From positions 23,960,501-24,024,500 of the forward strand of contig NC_080401.1 in NCBI RefSeq assembly GCF_030265065.1: a DNA stretch of 64,000 nucleotides, read 5' to 3'. The notes below the pieces were generated by a model. The model worked only from the letters and a program-made list of their open reading frames with translations. It made no database searches and was not told the DNA's origin. Below, piece after piece: positions 45,061-58,010 of this stretch (positions within the stretch are counted from its first letter, which is position 1; every line of letters starts with the position of its first letter). A program made the position numbers and the translations under genes. This DNA comes from Corythoichthys intestinalis (Eukaryota; Chordata; Actinopteri; Syngnathiformes; Syngnathidae).

Positions 45061-45116
45061 GGATAGAATTGAGCCTACCATTACTTTGTAAAAATATTTT
45101 CATTATGTTCAAACTT

Positions 45117-45480
45117 GGCGGCACGGTGGCTGAGTGGTTAGCACGTCTGCCTCACAGTTCTGAGATCAAGGGTTCAATCCCGGGCTTCGGCCTTCCTGTG
45201 TGGAGTTTGCATGTTCTCCCCGTGCCTGCGTGGGTTTCCTCCGAGAACTCCGGTTTCCTCCCACATCCCAAAAACATGCATGGTAGGCTGATTGAACATC
45301 TCTAAATTGTGAGTGTGTGCGTGAATGGTTGTGTGTCTCCTTGTGCCCTGCGATTGGCTGGCAACCAATTCAGGGTGTCCCCTGCCTACTGCCCGAAGTT
45401 AGCTGGGATAGGCTCCAGCACCTCTGCGACCCTCGTGAGGAATAAGCGGCATGGAAAATGAATGAATGAATGAATGAATG
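45117..45480 (+). repeat. Full-length tRNA-derived SINE
   Basis: GGCGGCACGGTGGCTGAGTG, an A box (TGGCTGAGTGGTTAGC), a B box (GGTTCAATCCC), the body and an (AATG)n tail are all present. TTCAAACTT is repeated at 45108-45116 and 45481-45489, a target duplication of at least 9 bp. It is the reference copy for the other SINEs in the window. Confidence 0.9.
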
Positions 45481-45677
45481 TTCAAACTTATATTTACCCT
45501 TTTTCACTTGCTGAATGTGCGGGTCCACTCCCTCCCACCCTGACACATGTTTGATTAGCAGATGACTTGACCCACTCCCGACACACAGACACACCCAGAC
45601 AGAAATACATGTCAACAACATGCCGCCTTCTCCGCCCCCCTTGAAAAGGAGGGATATTAGAAGGGTTTTTTTTCCCG

Positions 45678-45679
<2 letters not shown>

Positions 45680-45757
<78 letters not shown>
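45680..45757 (+). repeat. (CAG)26 trinucleotide repeat
   Basis: Twenty-six uninterrupted CAG units (CTG on the minus strand). No splice site or gene frame ties it to a coding exon; the frames through it are open only because the repeat lacks stops. Confidence 0.95.
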
Positions 45758-45765
<8 letters not shown>

Positions 45766-46129
45766 AGTAATGTAAAAAACGTCAATGCAGTGGAGGTGGG
45801 GAACACACCAAAAATTTGCTGTTGGAAGTCCGACCTGCATCAGAGTTAGCATAACATTAAACTGTGTGAATTTGCTCACCAGCAAAACTAGAGTAGGAAG
45901 CTGCTTAGTAAGAAGTGTCCTTCTGTTTGTGTTTTCTACTGTTAATGTTAATCAAAGTGTGAGAAATGTAGTGAACTCTGCTGGAAAAAATAGAACCAGA
46001 AAAACGTCAGCAAGAAGCCGCTTAGAGAGAGACGGGTCCTGCATAACCTCATATGTTGCTTACACAACACAACATGCACAAAACATAATCATAATTAACC
46101 ATGTACATAAAAAATAAATAAATAAATTT

Positions 46130-46202
46130 GAGGATGCTGCGAGCTACCCACACTCGCCTTGCGATCGACTGGTCGATTGTGATCAACGTATTGAGCACCC
46201 CT
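46130..46202 (-). repeat. Terminal fragment of a hAT-like element
   Basis: On the minus strand CAGGGGTGCTCAATACGTTG leads into GATCGCAAGGCGAGTG, an end I recognise from fish hAT repeats. The partner end was not found. Confidence 0.4.
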
Positions 46203-47089
46203 GATTTAGCATATCAATTAATTAGGTTCATATTCATGAGAAATGTAGCCCTGACCCCCGTTCACCCAATCTGTTTGGTCTTATTATTGTCCCATCTTCA
46301 GCAAAAACTGTACATTCAGGTTATGCTGTTATATCGTCCCAACCAATATTGAGACCAAACATTCACTCTTGTGTATATATAAGTATTTACTATTCACATT
46401 CATTGAAAAAGACAGGCGACCAGGGAGCAGTGAGGCCCTGTCTCACTTGCCTACCCTGACTCCACGTCACACTGCAAACTACCTACCTAGCTACAATTTC
46501 ATTCATTCGTTCTTTTGAATTTCAACCCGTAAGCTCTAAAATGTGAGATGGAAAGGCTAACTGGTGAGCCACCATGCTTGTCGTTTATATTTATTTTGAT
46601 ATTCAAATAATTAAATATATGCTTTATGATATCCAATTTATCGTCCATATACCAAAATGGAAAAATGTCTTTCTAGCTAGCATGTTATTAATAAAGTTGA
46701 GGAACAACATTAGATGGGCACTTTGCCTTGCAAAGCTCCCAGGGGGCAAAGGGGGGGGGGGGGTGCATCCGGCACTAAAATGGTGGTATCGGTATCGGCG
46801 AGTACCAACAAATAGGGCGGTGATACCATTTACCAGTCTAGTATTGTAACACTTGACTGCAGCCTTCTTTCTCCTGACTCTAACTAAACTCTGTTGTTGT
46901 GTGATCACACGTGATCACTTTGCATGCCAAGTAGCTATCGCTATTGGCCTGCTTCAGACCAATGACAGCGGGCCAATAGCCGCTCTTAACCAATGCCAGG
47001 GCAGCTTTTTCATATGAAGGTAAACAAACTAGGAGAAGAAAGTTTCGGCGGACGGGAAATATTTCAGCATAGAAACTCCTTCCAGTACA

Positions 47090-47200
47090 ATGGCTGCATG
47101 CAAGATTTGTGGCCTGAAAGTTTCGAGAGGTGGAGTTAATTCGGCCAGTTTGAGTACTTCAAACCTGATAAAACATCTCCCAACTTTCCCTGCTTCGCTT
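47090..47200 (+). pseudogene. BED-type zinc-finger fragment of a hAT transposase
   Basis: ACKICGLKVSRGGVNSASLS and TSNLIKHL show the C-x2-C and the following S/T-S-N-L-x-x-H pattern of BED fingers at hAT transposase N-termini. The frame then becomes unrelated sequence before the LTR. The dimerisation and catalytic parts are not seen. Confidence 0.55.
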
Positions 47201-47309
47201 GACAGCCCACTGGAAAGCGTAGTACTTCATGCGAATGAATTCAAGGGATCACACACCGGCCAAGCTACTGCAGGAGCAATAGAGAGCGTGCTGGTCAACT
47301 GGTCAAGGG

Positions 47310-47768
47310 TGTTATGGCCTCTTCCCCTTCCTTCTGAGACCTGGCCACCTCCGGCAGGTGTGCATGTTTTTATTCATTTGCAGGTTGGACGACAGACGGG
47401 TGGAGCGGCAACAGGTGCTGACTATAGCAATCAACCATCCTTAAAAGCCAGTGGACGCCACCACTCGTCGCCCGATCAACTCGTCTGGTTTCGCCGTCAT
47501 TTGCTTCTCGCCTTCTTTATATGATATCACTGATTCCCGGCACAAGACTACTTTGCTCTCGCCCCAGGTCCTGTCTTCTGCGCGCTCTGCCTCCTTCCGA
47601 GCTTCCAAGCCTGCCTCCTCCCAAGTTTCACGTCTCACGCTGGCTCAGTTACCCTAAACGAAGCCACCTCCACCCGCAACGCTATTTCTGGTGTTTGCAA
47701 ATAAAATATTACTCACCGCAACCACCGTGTGTCTGCATTTGGATCCCTCCTCTTCGCACACCCTAACA
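47310..47768 (+). mobile_element. Solo LTR, Ty3-like, plus strand
   Basis: A 459-bp unit running TGTTATGGCC to CACCCTAACA with AATAAA in its 3' third. AAGGG is repeated exactly at 47305-47309 and 47769-47773, the 5-bp duplication expected of LTR elements. No internal genes lie beside it. The exact repeat suggests it is younger than the LTR at 23595. Confidence 0.85.
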
Positions 47769-48413
47769 AAGGGTACTTTACTTTTCTTGTCTTTTAGTGA
47801 AAGAAATGTCGCAGTCATTTGAGATCTGTTTCAAAAGTGGTGTAGAAGTAAGCAAAGTAAGCTAAGGTAAGTGGCTAAACTGTGTACGGAGGTGTGTAGG
47901 TGTGTGTGTGTGTCTGAGAGAGAGTTACTCGTGCGCTGCTATAAAGATGATGTTGAGTTATGTTGTTGCTGGTGCTCAGAAAGGGAGGCTGATAGAGAGA
48001 CAGGATTCTGTGGTCAATTATTATCATCATCATTATTGTTATTACTTATAATTTCATGAAAGTTGCACTGTGTGGCATTTGAGAGCTAGAACTCAGGGTT
48101 TGAAAAAGTTTATTCGGTTCATTTAGAGTTTATTATCATTAATGTATTTTTACTTTCTTACTGTTGGGCTAGTATAATACATGTTTTAATTTCACGACTT
48201 TAAAACTATTTTGGCCTTTGAGAGCCTAAGATTTATTCAACTATTGTCATACAAGGTATGCAATAAAGTTCTCCTGGACTCACTTTGTATTAGTCTTTTT
48301 CCTGTTTCACAAAGGTAAGCAGCAGCCTGACAAAGCCATGATAGCAATGATTTCACCTCCAAGAACGTAGCTTTTCATATAGGCCTATATACAGTGTATA
48401 TACAGTATAAATA

Positions 48414-48492
48414 CAGTGGGGAGAACAAGTATTTGATACACTGCCAATGGGTTTTCCCATTGACTGTGTATCAATACTTGTTCTCCCCACTG
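48414..48492. mobile_element. 79-bp micro-MITE of Tc1/mariner type
   Basis: CAGTGGGGAGAACAAGTATT and its inverse make up most of the unit, which is close to one hairpin. TA flanks both ends. This is a near-minimal pair of transposon ends. Confidence 0.85.
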
Positions 48493-48601
48493 TATATACT
48501 GTATGTATTTCAAATGGAGTGGTATCGCTATGTTATCGGCCGATACTGCACAGCCAGGTATCGGTATTGGGGCCCAAAAAAATGGTATCGGTGCAACACT
48601 A

Positions 48602-49150
48602 CTAATAATGTGTTGAAATATCATACAGCAATAGTGAAAAACAAGCATGAGTACTGTATGCCAAAGCACACTACAGGCTGAAGGCTGTGCACGCTTGCCC
48701 TCTAGTGGCTAACTCGAAACCAGGCAACACCAATAAATCCAAAATCATTTAATTAGCCCTGATCAAAACAAATTTAAAAATCAGTCTCTGAGGATCAATA
48801 GATCACATCAATAGATATACTGGCTTAGCTACATACATAGTTTCAATACAATCTGTTTATGAATGACAGAGGAGTAGGACTTCAGTTAGATTCCACAAGA
48901 AGAAGAACTACTTCTTGAGTGAACTTATACAGCCATTTAAAAGTAATTAAATAACTTCTGCAATTAAATCAGTGTACTTCATGCTTTATTGAATCGCATT
49001 TATACTGCCTCAAGATCATTCACTAATTCAGGATTTCACTGTTTCATTGTGAAATTCAGTCTAAAATCATCAGTTCGGTGTGGTGGCTCTACTTTCAGCT
49101 ACTGCATGCAAGTACATAGTAGTAGTAAATTTTGACATTTTATCAGAGGG
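48602..49150. other. Intergenic, nothing recognised
   Basis: AT-rich sequence between the hAT remnant and a SINE. No gene seen. Confidence 0.4.
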
Positions 49151-49154
49151 CACA

Positions 49155-49515
49155 GTAATATGGATGCCTCACAGTTCTGAGATTAAATGTTAAAAATCTG
49201 GCTCAGAGTGTGGACTTTTCATGTTCTTCCCTAGCATGCGTGCATGGGTTTTCTCCGGGTTCTCTGATTTGCTTCCCCTACCATGCGTGCATGGGTTTTC
49301 TCCGGGTTCTCTGATTTGCTTCCACAACTTTTAAACATGCACAGTAGATTTATTAAACAGTCCAAATTCTCCATAGGCGTGATTCCGTGTGTGAAAGGTT
49401 GTTTTTCTATATGTGCCCTGCAGTTGGCTGCCAACAAATTCAGGTTGCACCCCGCTTCCTACCCATAGTCAGCTGAGATGTGTTCCAGCACTTTGTTACC
49501 CTCATGAGAATAATC
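49155..49515 (+). repeat. Old SINE copy with an internal 47-bp duplication
   Basis: CCTCACAGTTCTGAGATTAA, GCCCTGCAGTTGGCTGCCAA and GTTCCAGCACTTTGTTACCC follow the 45117 SINE. A segment starting CATGCGTGCATGGGTTTTCT is present twice (from 49235 and from 49282). Confidence 0.75.
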
Positions 49516-49519
49516 AGGA

Positions 49520-50270
49520 CATAAGATACCTGAACGTCTTCAACAATGAGATACATTATTATCATTACTTTTGGCTCCCTGTCAAGAGCATGAACTGGTT
49601 GGTTCAGCTTGTCCTCAAGACCATTGTAAACAACAGCTATTTTTTTGTTATTACCTGCAAAAAAATCCACGATAGAGAGGAAAAAGATGATAGATAAAAA
49701 AGCTTTCATTGTTTATCGTTTTATTTTTCACTGCTCTTCTGCTTCACCCCCAATAAGCAAAAGCCGCTTGTGTCTCCAAATCATCCTAAATAAGGTGTGC
49801 CTAATTCTTTTAAAGCATCTCTCAGCTGGAATGTTCATCAGGATGAAATGGACTGTGAAGAAGAATAAATAAAGAATGAGTCAGAAGCCTCCTGATCCCC
49901 CTCACTTCATTTTTGGTATGGTCGAAATAGGATTTCACAGACTACTTTGCACTTAAAATTCCTCAATCATCAATTCTGTCTGTCTGCCAGTTTGCCTGCT
50001 TATTTGGTGATTTTTAGTGGTGTATAACTGAAACTGCATCATATCGATCTTTTTTTTTTTTTTTTTTTTTTCAAATACTGTATCACTGAGGAAAATGTAT
50101 TTGGAACAACTCTCAGACTCAATGATGCACTGCAGTTTTTCAGCTGCAAAGTACAAACAGCATAATAAACACATTTTTAAATGATCACAACTCAGTAAAG
50201 GTTACAATTAAAGCACAATCACAGAACTAGGATACACATCTTGATTAGGATTTCGTTTTTTTTTATTGGG
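49520..50270. other. Upstream flank of the plus-strand gene, no gene seen
   Basis: AT-rich sequence with a long T run near 50050-50070. No promoter element can be fixed here. Confidence 0.35.
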
Positions 50271-50469
50271 GTGTTGTTCATATTGCTTTTCCACTCTTGA
50301 CGTTGGAAATGGGATTGTGGGCGGGGTGAAGCGCACAGTTACCCTTTATAACCAGCAGATGGCGCTGACAATGCTCCAAGGTCCCACCAATGAGTGTAGT
50401 GGGATCATGCCAGTGTGACTTGGCAGAGGCGGGAGAAGAACCGAACCCAAGTCCCGGAGGAACTTTGAC

Positions 50470-50829
50470 CGAGAGCGTTCTGTTTCCCGGCTTTGCTCGG
50501 CATTCGTCTCTCTTTGTGGATAACAGAACTGTCAAATAGTTACCGGCGCGTAATTACGCACGGAGTCGTAGCCGCGGCGTTCTTGGCTGAGGAAAGCAGC
50601 GGACAAAGGGAGGCAGGCTGGACTACAACTGATTTGAGGAGAGGACTCGTCTCGGAAGAACAACGGGGAGTAGGAACTATTTTTTGCTCAACAGAAACAT
50701 CTGAGCTGACGTGTTTTTCTGGAACATTTAACAGTATGGGGACAGACGTTGGACAATAGTTTTTAATTTATTTTTTATTCTATTTTTGCTCGGCATCCAG
50801 CTCCCGTTTGAAGATCCACGGAGCATGGG
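50470..50829 (+). other. Probable 5'UTR exon of an unnamed plus-strand gene
   Basis: CpG-rich, purine-rich sequence (CGCGTAATTACGCACGGAG, GGAAAGCAGCGGACAAAGG) ends at a strong GTAAGT donor. The last bases are ATGGG. Joined to the exon at 54167, this ATG gives only MGGVPFQH and a stop, so it is an upstream short frame. The start is approximate. In human the neighbours of KLHL26 are TMEM59L and CRLF1, but nothing here identifies the gene. Confidence 0.45.
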
Positions 50830-53291
50830 GTAAGTTTGATGTTTTATGTTCCCTCCGCTTTTGTCTCAGATCTTCTGGTCCAACTGACGACAGTGAATCA
50901 GTGAATTTAGCGGTAGAAAATGAGCAAGACTTCTCTTAATTGTCGTTCTTTTGAAAGGCTTCATTTGTAATCTCAAAAGCTTGACCTGGTTTCTAACACC
51001 TTGACCTGCGTGACCCACGAACGTCTTCTTTAAACGTCGGTCATGGCTTAAATAGACTTATAGAGACAATATGTTTTACTATGTGAGGGACTTCAAAGAT
51101 TTAAACACGGTTTAAGGTTGCTACAACTTCACAGTCATGTGATGAAACACAAGTAGCGGTCACGCATGTGTGCATCTGCAGTAACTACACTAATTTCCTG
51201 TTCTCTTTTCCACTTCTTCCATCTATTGCACACACACAACCACCACCGCGCCGCATGCTGCAAAGTGGATATATGGTTTATTTGCATGAGGAAGCGCAAG
51301 CTGTGCTGTGTCTCTTCAGCTGGAGAGTGTATATTTGGTTTGGATTATGCATGCTGCCAATAGTTAGGTTCAAACACACTGTCGTCACCCTCTACACTCA
51401 ACCAGTTTCCTCTTAGTAGTCAAAGCTCCAACCGTCACATGAGCACAATGGGCAGAATGCAGTCTACTATCTTTGGCATTGTGGTTGTCTTTGCCAGTAA
51501 TTAGTGTTTAAGCAATAAAGAAAAATCCTACTTTATATTTGAGAAAGAAATCAAACAATAAAGTCAAGTAAGCCCAGCATTAAAGAAACGCAGAATACAT
51601 TAACCTGCTTAAATCTCATCAGTGCTCTTTCCACAAACATTAGACTCATTATCAGATAATCCAAATCCACTGGCATTTGTGAATGCCACCTCATGTCCCA
51701 AAATGGCAAATGTCAGCCAGCAATGACATTCAGCTGTTTAAGCAGTGTGTTGATTTTACTCATCCCATTCTGCCTGGCTGATGAAGATGTCTGTTTTTAA
51801 TATCTTGCATACACTAGGGTAGATGTATCTTGGGACAAACTATCTGTGGATGACTGTATATAACCTAAACATCGAACACAAGATTCTATTCTATTAATTC
51901 TGTTGAAATTTTAAGCACATTCCCCATTGAAAAGGTTGAACACTAAATTAACCCTATCCATAATGGAGATGGCTGCCACAGTAAAGCCATTATTAACTGC
52001 ATTTGTGATGCTTGAGTGATATTTATTCAGTCTGATCAGTAATATAAGTGTAGAATTAAAATTAAAAAATTACCAGACTCATTACTTATTGCTTATTTGC
52101 ACGGTGGAGTGTTGAAGCCTGCTTTTGGCAACCTAATTGGATGAATTATGTTTTTTTGTGTGCTTAAAAAAACTATTTTATAAATTAAGGTTGTTAAAAT
52201 GTTTAGAGATAATTTCCCCAACAATATGGTTATAGTTGAGCAGCTTTAACGCTAATGTACTGAATGTCACTCGTTAAAAACCAATGCATGTACCTCTTTC
52301 CTCGCACTACTGTTCAATGTTGCAGTTTTGTTTTCCGTTGTACAGCTATCATAAATAAATTGAAGAAGCAAATCGCATTAAAATATTGAACGCACAGAAT
52401 TTGTGATAATTCGGGCTAAACAATTGTAGAAAAAAAAATCTAATTGCGATGTTTCTGGTCGATAGTACGGTTGCAGAATTGTTGCAAATTTCACAAAGTC
52501 ATATTTTTAAAAGCATGACTTGGAATTACATCATAACATAAGCTGTGACTAGTAATGCAAAGACACCCAAGTCAAGTGCTATGCAGTCCTTAAAAGTTTC
52601 AAAAATTGGTTACAAAAAGCAGTGATGCTGCCATAAATACTATCTGGATATGTTATTATCTGTATATAAAAATAAATTTTAAACAAACGTTTTATAATTT
52701 TTGCCCTTTTAATATTGTACGTAAATTCTATGTAAATATTTAGATTTTGGTCATTGACTAATTGCATGAAGCACAGATTGAGGGTTGAGCAAAATGGCAT
52801 ACAATTAATATCATGGGATAAATTGATTCCCATCACAGTAACTGTATATTTATTGTGATAAATTTAAATTCTGAATGATATTAAAATGTGAAATGTATAT
52901 AGAGCCTGTTAAAAGGGGCTGAAATGATCAGACTGATTAATTAGCACAACAGATTCTGGGTCAGTCAAATGCACATTAAATAAATTGTGGCCTTGGCTAT
53001 TTCAAAATTGAAAATAATTAGAATACCGTAAAAATTTGAATCACAAATGATAAATCACTAAATATAAACATTTCATGGAACTATAAAAGATTGTCATACT
53101 TAATAAATACTGCAGATGCATATAAATCAATGATCACACACATAAAAAATATACATCAAAATGAATACAAAGAGGAAATAAGTAAATCAAAAAGAGCAAG
53201 ACACAGAGATGAAACTGGGTTGAGTTTAAGTTTAGTGAGAAATATGTAGTAGAAACTGGGTGGAGCTTAAGTTTAGTGAGGAATATGTAAG
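50830..53291. other. Probable first intron of the plus-strand gene
   Basis: Mostly unique-looking AT-rich sequence, unusually free of recognisable transposons for this window. No exon with splice support was found inside it. Confidence 0.35.
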
Positions 53292-53293
53292 TA

Positions 53294-53936
53294 CAATGGT
53301 ACCTCGACATACGATCGTTTCGACAGTCGACACACAATCTTTTCGACGTCCGACATAAAATTTGAGTCACCATTTGTTTCTACATCCGACGACATGCTCG
53401 AAATACGATGAAATGAAAGCACCGCAGACGTACGCACGGCAGATTTTCCTGTGAGAGAAATCAACACGGGTTCCAAGAAGGTTAGTGCAGGTGATGAAAA
53501 TAGGAAAAAGGTGACGCTTACAATTGAAATGAGGATGGAAATGATTAAAAAAATATGAGCGTGAGGTGCGCTAGTAAAATCTCAACCGCACCTTTCTCTC
53601 TCTGTGATGTCAGCCACGCGGTGTGTTCAGGTACAACATGCAAAATACATCCGCCACATGAGAACCGGATTCGTTTCATTATTACAGGAGTTATTATTTT
53701 ATTATTCCGGTTTTTATCAATAATTTATTTATTTTGCTAAGGGTAATTTAATTGCTGTTCATAATAGTACCAAGAAGAGTATTTATTAACGATTTAGTGT
53801 AGGTTTTCTCAGGCTGTGGAACGAATTCATGAAATTATCATGTATTCATATGACAAAATCCTGCTCGACATACGACCATTTCGACTTACAAACAAGGTCC
53901 TGGAACGAACTAACTTCGTATGTAGAGGTACCACTG
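53294..53936. mobile_element. pogo/Tigger-like MITE (643 bp)
   Basis: CAATGGTACCTCGACATACG and the inverse CGTATGTAGAGGTACCACTG are flanked by TA. TTTCGAC/CATACGA repeats fill both subterminal regions. No transposase frame is kept. It lies in the intron before the exon at 54167. Confidence 0.8.
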
Positions 53937-54166
53937 TACTTGCCATTACAGTATGTAGTATATATGTCTTGCATGATGTTATGAGTGATGCCGGACCGAA
54001 ACAATTTTGAGCAACCTCTTTGAGGCATGTTTAAAAAAAAAAGTCACATTTCAAATTGTTTAACTTTAGAGGTGCCTATGAACACCTGTGTAAAGTTTAA
54101 TTGGCCACTTAATAATCTTAACGTCTTTCACCCTATGTCCTTGACTTTCTTCTTGTTCTGCTGCAG

Positions 54167-54212
54167 AGGAGTGCCCTTCCAGCATTAAAATGTATCCACT
54201 ACATCGAGAGAG
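54167..54212 (+). CDS. Candidate second exon, possible start MYPLHRE
   Basis: A polypyrimidine tract and CTGCAG precede the 46-base exon AGGAGTGCCC...CGAGAGAG, which is followed by GTACAT. An ATG at 54190 opens MYPLHRE and the frame leaves the exon open at the donor. If real, it starts a protein whose rest lies beyond the window or in exons not recognised. No family identified. Confidence 0.35.
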
Positions 54213-54754
54213 GTACATTTATACCCTTGCGTCCCTTATCTCACAGCAAAGTGTGGCAGGGATGGGCAACAAGTGATGTGTAATAATCTCCTACTCTATT
54301 ATTAGCTATATTATTTCACTGGTGATTAAGAAGGCCAAGGTGATTATGAGCATCACATAACATTTAATGATGATGTCCATCAAACATGTAAGCTCTTGAA
54401 AAAAGTCTATTTATAATTAATATGTTACGTTTACTGATGTTTGGCTCCTCATATTTGTTTTGTCCATCCTATATAGTGGAGTTCTGCAATGCAGCTTTGC
54501 ATCAATTTTTGTAGTTTTGATTAGTTTCCAGAAACAACATTAGATGTTTTTTTCTGGCGCTAATCAGGGGATCAGAATGCCCATCCCTACTTTATGAAAT
54601 CATTATCATCCTCTCTCCCTGTTTATCCTTGTCATTGTGGAGTGTGTTTGTACTGTATGTGTAATGTGATTGAAAATTGTTTCATTTAAACCTGCTTCTG
54701 TATTTTTAATGTAATGGGAAAAAAGGATGAAAGTCTTATGAGTTACCCACCAGT

Positions 54755-55860
54755 GTTGTTTTTGGTAGCCCTTTTAATTTTTGTTTTAGTCTTTGGCTTT
54801 TGGATGAAAATACTTATTAGTCTTTGTCATATTTTAGTCATTTCAAAATCAGTTTGTCTTCGTCTAGTTTTAGTCGACGAAATCTCATACAAATTTCGTC
54901 TAGTTTTAGCTGACAGTTACTTGTATAATGTTTTCGTCTGTAAAATTCAAACGTTTTTGTCCAAAAATAAACAACGGTTTCCAACAATTTCGAATGAACA
55001 AAGACAGATGAACAGATATTGTAGCGTCTACCAGAACAATGCCAACTTGGTGATGATAATACAGTACACACTTAGCAGGAAAAGCAGTACATCATTTTCA
55101 TTTAAACCTACCTGGATGCCACGAACTGTGTGTAAAAAACAAAAAAAACAAAACTGGGAAGTCTGTGTTTTGTTGTTGTTGCTATTATTAGAGTCTAGCC
55201 ATAATTTGCAAGCAATCAATATTTCCCAGTAATTGCTCATTTACCAAATAAAACGGCTGAATAGCTATTAGCTAAATGCCATTTCGCCAACTTGCTCTCC
55301 TGTAGACTTACTGACCAGAGAAGCCAAGTTGCTCTGCTTTAGACTGGCCAGTGTTTTAAGAGGACCCTCGCCATTCTAAGCTAATGCTAATGCTATGCTA
55401 ACGCTAGGAGTTACATTTAGCATCCCATGATCACTCAGCACAGACCTTTAAAGGCTAAAGCGGCATTGCATATTCTCTCTTGCCAAGAAAACAAATTGTA
55501 CCGTGTTTCCAAACAAGCAATATGGAGTGCAGCCTAGCTATAGACGTAACCGAAACTCCGGTGAGGAGAGTGAGGGAGAGGCGCAGAACATCTCACATGA
55601 GTGACACGACCCAAACACTGCTAAGATGCAAGCTGACGTACTCCATATACAGTATGAAAATGTCATGCATTGTGAACATATGACAGAAACGATGTTGCAT
55701 TTTTGTCTCGTTGTCGTCTTGTCAGACGAAAACTGGCACTCGTCTCATTATGTTTTAGTCTCCCAAGCCACGTGTTTAGTTGTCATCGTGACGTCATCGT
55801 CATGAAAAAAATGTTCGTTGACGTAATATTTTCGTTATCATCATTGTTGATGCAAACAAC
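54755..55860. mobile_element. Unclassified transposon with repeated flanks
   Basis: The ends GTTGTTTTTGGTAGCC and, inverted, GTTGTTTGCATCAAC match for 7 bases. GTCTAGTTTTAGTCGACGAAA-type sequence, common in fish repeats, fills both ends. Directly outside lie AGTCTTAT(7 bases)CCACCAGT on the left and AGTCTTATCCACCAGT on the right. The flanking repeat is longer than the usual 8 bp of hAT. Confidence 0.5.
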
Positions 55861-55876
55861 AGTCTTATCCACCAGT

Positions 55877-57797
<1,921 letters not shown>

Positions 57798-58010
57798 TAG
57801 AGATGTCCCGATCGATCGGCATCCGATCACGTCATTTTCAAAGTATCGGAATCAGCAAAAAAATATCGGACATGCCTTTTTTAAAGCACAAATGGTGCCA
57901 TAACACATGTAGAAAGACCGTATACAAATACACATCTATTTTTTGTCCTCTTCAAAGAATGAATAATGTTAATGCCACTTCCTAAGCTGAATGGAGCGAA
58001 AGTGCCAAAT
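57798..58010 (+). repeat. hAT-like element, left end only
   Basis: TAGAGATGTCCCGATCGATC followed by GGCATCCGATCACGTC and ATCGGAATCAGC is the start of a common fish hAT repeat. The right end was not found, so the copy is truncated. The 3' limit is approximate. Confidence 0.45.

Larger units (their letters stand above)
46755..48601 (+). mobile_element. Degraded hAT transposon with nested inserts
   Basis: GGTATCGG-rich ends occur on both sides (46780-46810 and 48515-48601, ending GGTATCGGTGCAACACTA). A BED-type zinc-finger fragment follows the left end in the order usual for hAT genes. A solo LTR (47310-47768) and a micro-MITE (48414-48492) are inserted. The left border is approximate. Confidence 0.5.

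Noticed and set aside
45370-45885. Long minus-strand frame with poly-Cys
   Set aside because: It is the reverse reading of the (CAG)n tract (GCTGCTGCT read as TGC codons) plus a SINE; there is no gene evidence.
47207-47524. Rest of the plus-strand frame after the BED finger
   Set aside because: Most of it lies in the solo LTR and the short stretch before it, read in a chance frame; only the first part is transposase-like.
50278-50759. Open frames on both strands in the CpG-rich first exon
   Set aside because: High GC reduces stops; the region behaves as a 5'UTR with a donor at its end.
54714-55232. 172-codon plus-strand frame
   Set aside because: It lies inside the repetitive element at 54755-55860; the codons come from TTTTAGTC-type repeats and no domain is seen.
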